Source: Acidobacteriota bacterium
GTDB lineage: Bacteria; Acidobacteriota; Blastocatellia; Pyrinomonadales; Pyrinomonadaceae
Assembly (NCBI GenBank): GCA_019639135.1
Contig: JAHBSL010000010.1
Span: forward strand, 62,001-126,000
DNA: 64,000 bases
Direction of reading: 5' to 3'
Under the pieces are notes generated by a model, which did no database searches, was not told the origin of the DNA, and saw nothing but the letters and a program-made list of their open reading frames with translations. Within the stretch, counting starts at the first letter, position 1. Every line of letters starts with the position of its first letter. Shown here one piece after another: positions 33,758-41,175 of this stretch. Made by a program: the position numbers and the translations under genes.

Positions 33758-34249
33758 CTATACTTTCGCTGACTTGCTTTCCGTCTCGATCGCCTTGGCT
33801 TCGGAACCCGAAGCGTTAATCTCGATCTTGCGAGCCTTTGTCTCTTCACGCTTCGGAAGAGCTACTCGGAGAACGCCGTTCTCAAAGTCTGCGGTCGCAC
33901 CTTCGGCCGTGATCGTCTGCGGAAGCGTGAACTGCCGCGTGAATGAACCATAGGCTCGTTCGACACGATGGTAGTTGTCGCCCTCGGTCTTTTTCTCGAA
34001 CTTGCGCTCGCCCTTGAGCGTAAGCACGTTATTCTCGACCGAAATCTCGAAATCATCGCGGTTCATTCCCGGAAGTTCAGCCTCCACGAAGAGCCGATTC
34101 TCGTCTTCATAAATATCCACATTCGGGCTCCACGAACCGCGGGCAAATTCACCGCGTTCAACCGAAGCCGGTACCGCGCTAAAAAGGCGGTTCATTTCGT
34201 CGTTGAGCGTCCGAAGTTCGCGAAATGGGTCAAATTTGATCATGTTCAT
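33758..34249 (-). CDS. Hsp20/alpha-crystallin small heat shock protein
   Basis: The product has 163 residues. The start is chosen at ATG 34249 (MNMIKFDPFRELRTLNDEMN), 8 bp after GGAGG; two more ATGs just upstream are too close to it. The alpha-crystallin domain spans about 45-135, with WSPNVDIYEDENRLFVEAEL, PGMNRDDFEISVENNVLTLK and GSFTRQFTLPQTI. The C-terminal part holds ENGVLRVALPKREE. It is an ATP-independent holdase in the cytoplasm. A good promoter and a palindrome lie upstream, and clpB follows, consistent with a stress-induced unit. Confidence 0.93.
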   Translation of the reverse strand: MNMIKFDPFRELRTLNDEMNRLFSAVPASVERGEFARGSWSPNVDIYEDENRLFVEAELPGMNRDDFEISVENNVLTLKGERKFEKKTEGDNYHRVERAYGSFTRQFTLPQTITAEGATADFENGVLRVALPKREETKARKIEINASGSEAKAIETESKSAKV

Positions 34250-34290
34250 AATCATATCCTCCAAAAAGGTACTGGTTGATTGGGTTCAAT

Positions 34291-34306
34291 GACTAAATAA
34301 TTAGTC
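34291..34306. promoter_or_regulatory. Palindromic operator candidate at the hsp20 start site
   Basis: GACTAA-ATAA-TTAGTC is a perfect 6+4+6 inverted repeat lying just downstream of the hsp20 -10 box, where transcription should begin. The position suits a repressor. The sequence is not the CIRCE element bound by HrcA. Confidence 0.5.
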
Positions 34307-34313
34307 TGAGTAA

Positions 34314-34342
34314 ATAATAAAACCTGAGTCGAATTCTGTCAA
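34314..34342 (-). promoter_or_regulatory. Sigma-70-type promoter of hsp20
   Basis: On the minus strand TTGACA (34337-34342) and TATTAT (34314-34319) are 17 bp apart, a near-consensus vegetative promoter. It lies 65 bp upstream of the hsp20 start codon. Confidence 0.7.
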
Positions 34343-34505
34343 GTCCATTTTTTTCACTAAAGACGACGCAAAATAGTCCGGTTTTCTATCGCCGATAAGG
34401 TGACACAATCGCCTTTTTTCGGTTATATTTAGGAACGTTCGAGAACAACCGAAAGACAGGAACTCTCGTTTCCCCTTGCCCACTTTTTCGGACCAGCCGG
34501 CGCAT

Positions 34506-35570
34506 ATGAACATTTTTCGTGAGGTCCTTTGGCCGCTTCTTGCTGTCATATTGGCGTTCGTTGTCGGCGCCGTGATCATTTTGTTGCTCGGCGATGATCC
34601 GATCAACGCTTACGCCTGGTTGCTGTCTTCCTCGTTCGGATCGATCCGCGACATCGGCTGGACCTTGCACTATGCCACGCCGCTTATCTTCACCGGGCTC
34701 GCAGTTGCGGTCGCTTTCCGGTGCGGGTTGCTGAACATCGGCGCTGAAGGGCAGCTCTACATGGCTGCGTTCGCGACTGCCTGGGTCGGCATCACGCTGG
34801 GCGGGACGTCGGTTGCGGGCGAAAGTTGGGCATGGACGAGTTTACCGTCGTTCCTATTAGTGCCTTTGTGCGTTTTGGCGGCTGTATTGGTAGGAGGATT
34901 TTGGGGAGCGATACCAGGATTTCTCAAGGCCCGTTTCGGTTCGCATGAGGTGATCAATACGATCATGCTCAACTTCATCGCGATCGCCCTGGTAAGTTAC
35001 CTTACGCAATATCATTACAAGAACCCCGGCCCGATCCTTGAAACGCCGCCGGTTGGCGAAGCCGCAACGATTCCGCGTCTCAATGAAATTTTCGGTTTCA
35101 TATCGCCGGACGTTCCGCTCAACATCGCGTTCTTCATCGCCCTTTTGATGTGCGTCCTCGTTTACATTTTTCTTTGGAAGACCAAATGGGGGTATGAGCT
35201 GCGAGCCGTCGGCGAAAATCCTTCGGCTGCCGAGTATGGGGGCATCTCTCCGAAGAAACAGATCGTTCTCGCGATGACCATCTCGGGAGCACTCGCCGGA
35301 ATGGTCGCGATCGGCGAGGTGATGGGTACGCGCTATAACTACTACCACGACTTTTCCGCACAATGGGGATTCCTCGGGATCGCGGTCGCACTCCTGGGGC
35401 GCAACCATCCGCTTGGCGTTTTGATCGCGGCGATCTTCTTCGGAGTTCTGCTTCGCGGAGAGATCTTCGTTGATGCATTTACCCGTTATGTTTCTAAGGA
35501 TCTTGGATTCGTGCTGCAGGCGATCATGATCCTGTTCGTTGCTTGCTTCCAGAGGTACACACGCCGGTAG
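34506..35570 (+). CDS. ABC transporter permease, nucleoside (BmpABC/NupP-Q) type, subunit 1
   Basis: The product has 354 residues from ATG 34506; an in-frame TTG at 34476 is an alternative. There are about nine membrane segments, first PLLAVILAFVVGAVIILL. BPD_transp_2 family features are LIFTGLAVAVAFRCGLLNIG followed by AEGQLYMAAF, FGSHEVINTIMLNFIAIALV and ELRAVGENPSAAEYGGISPK. This subfamily imports nucleosides in firmicutes and other bacteria. The gene begins the operon with a second permease, PNP, uridine kinase and cytidine deaminase, which supports nucleoside uptake. No ATPase or substrate-binding protein gene is next to it. Confidence 0.85.
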   Translation: MNIFREVLWPLLAVILAFVVGAVIILLLGDDPINAYAWLLSSSFGSIRDIGWTLHYATPLIFTGLAVAVAFRCGLLNIGAEGQLYMAAFATAWVGITLGGTSVAGESWAWTSLPSFLLVPLCVLAAVLVGGFWGAIPGFLKARFGSHEVINTIMLNFIAIALVSYLTQYHYKNPGPILETPPVGEAATIPRLNEIFGFISPDVPLNIAFFIALLMCVLVYIFLWKTKWGYELRAVGENPSAAEYGGISPKKQIVLAMTISGALAGMVAIGEVMGTRYNYYHDFSAQWGFLGIAVALLGRNHPLGVLIAAIFFGVLLRGEIFVDAFTRYVSKDLGFVLQAIMILFVACFQRYTRR

Positions 35571-35581
35571 GGGTTTGAGCT

Positions 35582-36493
35582 ATGCAGGATATCCTAAACT
35601 GGGGCTTCTTTTTCTCGGGACTGACGGCGGCGACGCCGCTGATCTTCGCGGCTCTCGGCGGACTTTTTTCGGAACGTTCCGGTGTGATCAACATCGCTCT
35701 CGAAGGCCTTTTGCTCTCCGGTGCATTCACCGCCGCGGTCGTAACGTATCAAACCGGCAATCCTTATCTCGGCCTTCTATGCGGCATTGGTGCCGGCATC
35801 GTGACGGCGGCCGTCTATGCCATCGCGGTGCTGGAGTTCGAGGCCGATCAGGTCGTTGCCGGGATGGCGATAAATTTCCTGATGCTTGGGCTGCCCGCAT
35901 TGATCAGCGGGGTGATATATGATTCGACCGGTTCAACGCCGCAGATCGACAAAGCACAAAAGATACCGGTTATCTTCGGCGGACTTTCATATGCGACGAT
36001 ACTTGCACTTTTCACAGTAGCCATCGCGTGGTATGCCCTCTATAAGACGCCGTTTGGCTTGCGGCTTCGGGCCGTCGGTGAAAACCCGGAAGCGGCCGAC
36101 GCTGCGGGTATAAATGTTAAGCTGCTTCGGTATGCGGCGGTCATTATTTCAGGCGTTCTCGCGGCGATCGGCGGGGCATTTCTGGCAACCGGCCAATCGT
36201 CGCTGTTCACCCGTGGTATGTCGGCGGGCCGCGGCTTTATCGCTTTGGCAGCATTGATCCTGGCGAAGTGGAAGCCGGTGCCGGTCTTATTCGCGTGCTT
36301 GTTCTTTGGGTTCACGGAGGCTCTTACGATACAGATTCAAGGGGCACCGTGGGCAAAGATCAACGGAGAACCTATCCCGATCCAGTTCATTGAAATGATC
36401 CCGTATGTCCTTACGATCATAGTGCTCGCCGGATTTATCGGATTGAGTCGTGCTCCAAAGGCACTTGGCCAGCCGTACCGAAAGGAGAAGTAG
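35582..36493 (+). CDS. ABC transporter permease, nucleoside type, subunit 2
   Basis: The product has 303 residues and eight or nine membrane segments. It pairs with the preceding permease: TAATPLIFAALGGLFSERSG, INIALEGLLLSGAF, ADQVVAGMAINFLMLGLPAL and LRLRAVGENPEAADAAGINV are hallmarks of the smaller partner in BmpABC/NupPQ transporters. It starts 11 bp after subunit 1 and ends 12 bp before the PNP gene, so the permease dimer is co-expressed with the salvage enzymes. It still needs an ATPase and a binding lipoprotein from elsewhere in the genome. Confidence 0.86.
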   Translation: MQDILNWGFFFSGLTAATPLIFAALGGLFSERSGVINIALEGLLLSGAFTAAVVTYQTGNPYLGLLCGIGAGIVTAAVYAIAVLEFEADQVVAGMAINFLMLGLPALISGVIYDSTGSTPQIDKAQKIPVIFGGLSYATILALFTVAIAWYALYKTPFGLRLRAVGENPEAADAAGINVKLLRYAAVIISGVLAAIGGAFLATGQSSLFTRGMSAGRGFIALAALILAKWKPVPVLFACLFFGFTEALTIQIQGAPWAKINGEPIPIQFIEMIPYVLTIIVLAGFIGLSRAPKALGQPYRKEK

Positions 36494-36505
36494 TTACTGA
36501 ACAAA

Positions 36506-37360
36506 ATGACTTTCGAGAATGCGGCTGAGGCCGCCGAGTTCATTAAGCAGAAAACCGACCACCGGCCGCGGATCGCGATAGTGCTCGGGAGCGGATTGGG
36601 CGCATTCGGGGACGAACTGAATGACGCGGTGGCGATCCCTTATGAGGAAATACCTCATTTTGTCCGTTCCACGGTCGAGGGGCACGCGGGAAGTTTGGTC
36701 ATCGGAACGAGCGGTGATGTCCCACTGATCGTACAGCAGGGACGTTTTCATTATTACGAAGGCTATTCGATGGAGCAGGTGATGTTCCCGATGCGGGTCT
36801 TTGGGCGGATGGGTATCGAGGCTGTCGTCCTGACCAACGCGGCCGGAAGCCTGAAAGCCGGAATGCGGCCGGGCGACCTGATGCTGATCGCAGACCACAT
36901 AAATATGATGGGCGTTAATCCGCTTCGCGGCCCTAATGACGCACGATTCGGTCCGCGATTTCCGGATATGACCGAGGTTTATGACCGCGAACTCCAGCGT
37001 TCGATCGACGAGGAGGCGAACGGAATCGCAAAGGAAAGGGCCGAGGCCGGCAAAGATAAGACCTTCAAAGATTTTCTTCACCGCGGCATCTATTGTGCAC
37101 TCTCCGGGCCGACCTATGAAACTCCGGCCGAGATCAGGCTTTACCGCACGCTCGGGGCAGATGCCGTCGGGATGTCCACGGTTCCGGAGGCGATCGCCGC
37201 CCGCCATCAGGGTACGCGGGTCGCCGGTATTTCTTGCATTACGAATTTTGCAGCCGGAATGACGGACGACATCATACACCATGAAGAGGTCATGGAGGTC
37301 GGTGCCCGCGTTTCGGAGATTTTCAAGGAATTGCTGCGCAGGGTAATCAAGCGAATATGA
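36506..37360 (+). CDS. punA: Purine nucleoside phosphorylase (trimeric, PunA type)
   Basis: The product has 284 residues. It splits purine nucleosides with phosphate into base and ribose-1-phosphate. Seen are the phosphate-binding IAIVLGSGLGAFGDELND, the EGHAGSLVIG segment, VVLTNAAGSLKAGMRPGDLM and GPTYETPAEIRLYRTLGADA. GMSTVPEAIAARH and ISCITNFAAG follow. The Asn in CITNFAAG is the base-contacting residue of 6-oxopurine-specific enzymes, so inosine/guanosine are likely substrates. The stop overlaps the uridine kinase ATG (ATGA), giving tight coupling. Confidence 0.93.
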   Translation: MTFENAAEAAEFIKQKTDHRPRIAIVLGSGLGAFGDELNDAVAIPYEEIPHFVRSTVEGHAGSLVIGTSGDVPLIVQQGRFHYYEGYSMEQVMFPMRVFGRMGIEAVVLTNAAGSLKAGMRPGDLMLIADHINMMGVNPLRGPNDARFGPRFPDMTEVYDRELQRSIDEEANGIAKERAEAGKDKTFKDFLHRGIYCALSGPTYETPAEIRLYRTLGADAVGMSTVPEAIAARHQGTRVAGISCITNFAAGMTDDIIHHEEVMEVGARVSEIFKELLRRVIKRI

Positions 37361-37986
37361 TCATTGGTATCTGTGGAGGAACGGGTTCGGGGAAGACGAC
37401 CATCGCTCGGGCGATAGTCGATGCCGTCGGCCGCGAAAATGTGGTCCTTGTCGAGCAGGACAGTTACTATCGCAACCTCGCTGACATGCCTCTCGACGAA
37501 CGGCATCAGGCAAACTTCGACCATCCGGATTCGATCGACAGCGACATGCTCGTCAATCATCTTATCCGGCTTAAGCAGGGACTGGTGGTCGAAATGCCGC
37601 TGTATGACTTCAAGACCCACACGCGGAGCGACGAGATAGAGATCATTCGGCCTAAACAGGTCGTGATCGTTGAGGGTATATTGATCTTTGCCGAGCCGCG
37701 CGTTCTTGATCTGCTCGATATGCGTGTTTTTGTCGATACGCCGGATGACATCAGGTTCATTCGACGCCTTCGTCGCGATATAGCCGAACGTGGGCGGACG
37801 GTCGATTCGGTGATCGACCAGTACTACCGTACGGTAAGGCCGATGCATTTTGAGTTCGTCGAGCCCTCAAAGCGGCACGCTGATATAATCATCCCCGAGG
37901 GGTCGAACACCGGGATCAGCGTCGAACTGCTTTGCAGCCTTGTCCGGGAAGAGTTAAAGAAGGAATCGACAGCAGCCGTGACTTAA
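37357..37986 (+). CDS. udk: Uridine kinase
   Basis: The product has 209 residues. It phosphorylates uridine or cytidine to UMP or CMP. The P-loop is IGICGGTGSGKTTIARAI. LVEQDSYYRNLADMPLDERH follows and NFDHPDSIDSDMLVNHL is the nucleoside-site segment. EGILIFAEPRVLDLLDMRVF and FIRRLRRDIAERGRTVDSVI are the lid and base-contact regions. Length and motif order are typical. It starts by overlap with the PNP gene and is followed directly by cdd with no spacer, completing the pyrimidine arm of the salvage operon. Confidence 0.95.
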   Translation: MIIGICGGTGSGKTTIARAIVDAVGRENVVLVEQDSYYRNLADMPLDERHQANFDHPDSIDSDMLVNHLIRLKQGLVVEMPLYDFKTHTRSDEIEIIRPKQVVIVEGILIFAEPRVLDLLDMRVFVDTPDDIRFIRRLRRDIAERGRTVDSVIDQYYRTVRPMHFEFVEPSKRHADIIIPEGSNTGISVELLCSLVREELKKESTAAVT

Positions 37987-38385
37987 ATGGACAAATCGGT
38001 AGAAAAATTGCTCGCCGCCGCCCGCGAATGCCGTGAACGTGCCTTTGCCCCATACTCTGGATTCAAGGTCGGGGCCGCGGTCGAGACCGAAGACGGAACG
38101 ATCTTTGCCGGTTGCAATGTCGAATCGGCAAGCTACGGGCTGACGATGTGTGCCGAACGCGTGGCGATCTTTACGGCGGTCGCCGCGGGCCGGAAACGCA
38201 TCAAACGCATTTCGGTCGTGGCCGAGAGCGATGAGTTGACCGCACCATGCGGGGCGTGCCGCCAGGTGATCTGGGAGTTCGGTGGAGATATACCGGTGCT
38301 CATCGTGAATACAAACGGCGAGTCGGTCGAGCGCCAAATGTCCGAGCTCCTGCCCATGGCTTTTGATTCGAGTTTTCTGAAATGA
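37987..38385 (+). CDS. cdd: Cytidine deaminase
   Basis: The product has 132 residues, the size of the tetrameric, small type. Zinc ligands and the catalytic Glu are visible in SYGLTMCAERVAIF and APCGACRQVIWEF; substrate-binding residues are in FAPYSGFKVGAAV and NVESASYG. It turns cytidine and deoxycytidine into uridine and deoxyuridine. The ATG directly follows the udk stop. Confidence 0.95.
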   Translation: MDKSVEKLLAAARECRERAFAPYSGFKVGAAVETEDGTIFAGCNVESASYGLTMCAERVAIFTAVAAGRKRIKRISVVAESDELTAPCGACRQVIWEFGGDIPVLIVNTNGESVERQMSELLPMAFDSSFLK

Positions 38386-38389
38386 CCGT

Positions 38390-39790
38390 ATGAAGAACAT
38401 TTTTACCTCGTTAGTATTGATCGCATCGATGGTGCTTCCGGCATTCGGGTCGGCAGCCTCCGCGGAAACGGCTGACCTCATCATTTCTGGCGGGAAGGTC
38501 GTTACGATGGATGCCGGACGCCGGGTGATAGAAGACGGCGCCGTTGCTGTTCGCGAAGGCACGATCGTTGCTGTCGGGACGAGGGCAGAGGTGGTGCGAG
38601 GCTTTCGTGCCCGGCGAACGATCAACGCGGCCGGTAAGGTGGTCGTTCCCGGCCTTATCAACACGCACACACACGTTCCAATGACGCTTTTTCGCGGCAT
38701 CGCTGACGATATGGACCTCCAGGAGTGGCTGACCAAGTTCATCTTTCCTGCTGAGGCAAAGAACGTCGATGAACCGTTCGTCCGGGCCGGAACTCGGCTT
38801 GGCCTGGCAGAAATGATCCGCGGCGGGACGACCACCTATTGCGACATGTACTACTTTGAGGACGCCATCGCCGACGAGACCTCAAAGGCGGGTGTCCGAG
38901 GCGTTCTCGGGCAGACGATAATCGATTTTCCGGTGCCGGACGCCAAGACCTTCGCCGATGGGCTTGAACTTACCGAGCGGTTCATTAAAAAGTGGCAGGG
39001 CCATCCGCTGATCGTTCCGGCTGTTGCACCGCACGCCCCATATACGGTTTCGGAAAACAACCTTACCGATGCCCGGGCGCTTTCGGACCGGCTCGGAGCA
39101 CCGCTTGTTATCCATCTTGCCGAAGCGAACACAGAGACTGAGTTCATTCAGCAGAAGCATGAGGGAATGCGGCCGATCGTGTTCATGGAGAAGATCAACT
39201 TTTTCAACGGGCGGACGATCGCTGCTCACGTAATTCAGGCCAATGCCGAAGAGTTGGATATTCTAAAGCGGCACAACGTCGGGACCGCCCATAACCCACA
39301 ATCGAACATGAAGCTCGCCGCCGGAGTTGCTCCGGTGCCGATGATGCTGGCCAAAGAAATGAACGTGGGCTTGGGGACGGACGGACCCGCTTCGAACAAC
39401 GACCTTTCGCTTTGGGAAGAGATGGACACCGCGGCAAAGCTGCACAAGGTCTTCTCAGGTGACCCGAAGGTCGTGTCGGCCGAGCAGGTGTTCGCAATGG
39501 CGACCATCGGCGGAGCCAGGGCTCTTCACATGGGCGAGAAGATCGGATCGCTTGAGGTCGGAAAGCTCGCCGACATCGTCATCGTTGACATCGACGGCCT
39601 GCACCAAACGCCAATGTTCAACATATATTCGCACCTCGTCTATGCTACCAAGTCGTCCGACGTTCGTACGGTCGTCATCAATGGACGCATTGTGATGCAG
39701 GACCGGCGTTTGCTCACGTTAAACGAAAATGCTATAAAAACGGAAGCAATCGCATATCGCAAAAAGATCGTCGAGAGCTTGAAAAACTAG
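38390..39790 (+). CDS. Exported MTA/SAH-deaminase-like amidohydrolase
   Basis: The product has 466 residues of the MtaD/SsnA-like amidohydrolase group. Metal ligands are in NTHTHVPMTLFRG, LVIHLAEANTE and IAAHVIQA, with the Asp in GTDGPASNNDLSLWEEMD. GTAHNPQSNMKLAAG is typical of adenosine-type (MTA/SAH) deaminases. Unusually, the protein starts with a Sec signal peptide (MKNIFTSLVLIASMVLPAFG, Ala-rich cleavage site), so it should act in the periplasm. It lies 4 bp after cdd, ending the nucleoside operon, and would convert an adenosine-type nucleoside to the inosine type before uptake. Substrate is inferred. A terminator follows. Confidence 0.87.
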   Translation: MKNIFTSLVLIASMVLPAFGSAASAETADLIISGGKVVTMDAGRRVIEDGAVAVREGTIVAVGTRAEVVRGFRARRTINAAGKVVVPGLINTHTHVPMTLFRGIADDMDLQEWLTKFIFPAEAKNVDEPFVRAGTRLGLAEMIRGGTTTYCDMYYFEDAIADETSKAGVRGVLGQTIIDFPVPDAKTFADGLELTERFIKKWQGHPLIVPAVAPHAPYTVSENNLTDARALSDRLGAPLVIHLAEANTETEFIQQKHEGMRPIVFMEKINFFNGRTIAAHVIQANAEELDILKRHNVGTAHNPQSNMKLAAGVAPVPMMLAKEMNVGLGTDGPASNNDLSLWEEMDTAAKLHKVFSGDPKVVSAEQVFAMATIGGARALHMGEKIGSLEVGKLADIVIVDIDGLHQTPMFNIYSHLVYATKSSDVRTVVINGRIVMQDRRLLTLNENAIKTEAIAYRKKIVESLKN

Positions 39791-39793
39791 CCT

Positions 39794-39825
39794 GCGGGCA
39801 TTTAGTTGCCCGCTTCGTCGTTTTT
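39794..39825 (+). terminator. Terminator of the nucleoside salvage operon
   Basis: The stem gcgggca / tgcccgc (7 bp) has loop TTTAGT and is followed by TTCGTCGTTTTT. It lies just after the amidohydrolase stop. Confidence 0.7.
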
Positions 39826-39917
39826 GGGGTATCGATTGCTTAGGTCGTTGAAAGTGAGCCATCCCCGCAGTTCGCTTGGCCTTTATACGGAGACGTAAGT
39901 CAGAAAGGAGGACTGAA

Positions 39918-41138
39918 ATGCCGTTAAACGTCAACAGGGTATTGCTATCGGCCGCGGTGACCATTCTATTTTCTAACGCCATAATTTTTGCCCAGTCACC
40001 GCAGCCGGCCGGACCCTCAGGAGAGACCAAACCGACACAGCAGCCCGCAAGCGAGACGCCCGAAGAGGCGATGCGCGACCGAATTGCCAATGCGCGCGCT
40101 CAGCTTGCCGTCCGCAATCATACATCCGCGATCTTTGAGCTCGAGAGTATCCGTAAAGAAACCGGAGATCTCGCCATCCATTCGGTCGTCAACGTGATGC
40201 TGATGCACGGCTATCTGGAGCAGGGAAACTACCGTAAGGCTAAGGAGTTTCTCGAAACTCACTTTACCGATTACAAGAACAAGAATGAGGTCGCCTCGAC
40301 CCTCTATCCGCCGATTGCAGGGCAGGTGATCAAAGGAGCACGTTCGCAAGCCGAACGGTATCGGGCCCTCGGCCTGCAGATAAACGATCGCAATCTTCCC
40401 GCGGATGCTCTAAAGGACATCGAGCAGATGCGGGTGCTTCTCGAACTCGTCATCGAGCAAGCAAAAGAAACGAGTAAGGACGAAACGTGCGCGCCGATGG
40501 CACTTCCGCTGCTTGAGGAAGCGACCTCGGCCCGGAGTCTTTATTCACGGGATGAGTACGATGCCCGCCGTTGGCGCGATGAACTGGCAGATGCCCGAGA
40601 GCAGCTTGCGGCACAACGAAGTACAGTGATGACGGCCGTTGCCGGCTCGCCGTCGCAACCCCAGTCGGTTGAACTCGTTCCGGTTCAAACCGTTGCTTCG
40701 GATTCTACTGCCGCGAAAGCTGCACCGGCAGTTCAACAACCCACCGCGGCCGTGACGGTTCCGGAAAAGCCCGCTGCGACCGAACCGACGAAAGTAGCCG
40801 AGGCATCAAAGCAGTCGGCCTCGCAGCCGGTTGCGGAAGCCACTGCGGCGTCGGCGAACGGCCCGATCGAAGTCGGCTCATTGGTTCCATTTGCGACAAA
40901 CAAACCGCAGCCGATCTATCCTGCAGCCGCAAAACAGATCCGGGCAACGGGCGTCGTTCGAGTTGAGATCGTGATAGACGAAGAAGGGCAGGTTGCCGCG
41001 GTCCAGAATACCGTCGGGCACTCGATGCTTCAGGCGGCGGCTCGCGACGCGATAATGAAATGGCGGTTCCGGCCGTTCAAGCGCGACGGCCAGCCTGTGA
41101 GGGCGACGGGTTTTGTGAACTTCAATTTCTCGCTTTGA
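39918..41138 (+). CDS. Secreted protein with C-terminal TonB domain
   Basis: The product has 406 residues from ATG 39918, preceded by AAGGAGG 6 bp upstream; the 14 extra upstream residues of the open frame are not part of it. A signal peptide (LLSAAVTILFSNAIIFAQ) leads to a helical region (about 50-210; EQGNYRKAKEFLETHFTDYK) with some TPR character. A Pro/Ala/Thr/Lys-rich linker (about 240-310) and a TonB_C domain follow (PIYPAAAKQIRATGVVRVEI, IMKWRFRPFKRDGQPVRATG). The linker and domain order recall TonB, but the anchor is a cleavable signal. Its partner is unknown. Confidence 0.8.
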   Translation: MPLNVNRVLLSAAVTILFSNAIIFAQSPQPAGPSGETKPTQQPASETPEEAMRDRIANARAQLAVRNHTSAIFELESIRKETGDLAIHSVVNVMLMHGYLEQGNYRKAKEFLETHFTDYKNKNEVASTLYPPIAGQVIKGARSQAERYRALGLQINDRNLPADALKDIEQMRVLLELVIEQAKETSKDETCAPMALPLLEEATSARSLYSRDEYDARRWRDELADAREQLAAQRSTVMTAVAGSPSQPQSVELVPVQTVASDSTAAKAAPAVQQPTAAVTVPEKPAATEPTKVAEASKQSASQPVAEATAASANGPIEVGSLVPFATNKPQPIYPAAAKQIRATGVVRVEIVIDEEGQVAAVQNTVGHSMLQAAARDAIMKWRFRPFKRDGQPVRATGFVNFNFSL

Positions 41139-41152
41139 AATTTAGGTCAAAA

Positions 41153-41175
41153 GGGCCGACGAAGGCCCGCTTATT
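41153..41175. terminator. Weak hairpin between convergent genes
   Basis: The stem gggcc / ggccc has loop GACGAA and is followed by GCTTATTATT. It lies in the 35-bp gap between the TonB-domain gene and the HD-GYP gene, which converge. The stem is short and the T-run is broken. Confidence 0.4.

Noticed and set aside
34265..34475. CIRCE element for HrcA
   Set aside because: No TTAGCACTC-N9-GAGTGCTAA-like sequence; the palindrome present has a different sequence and spacing.
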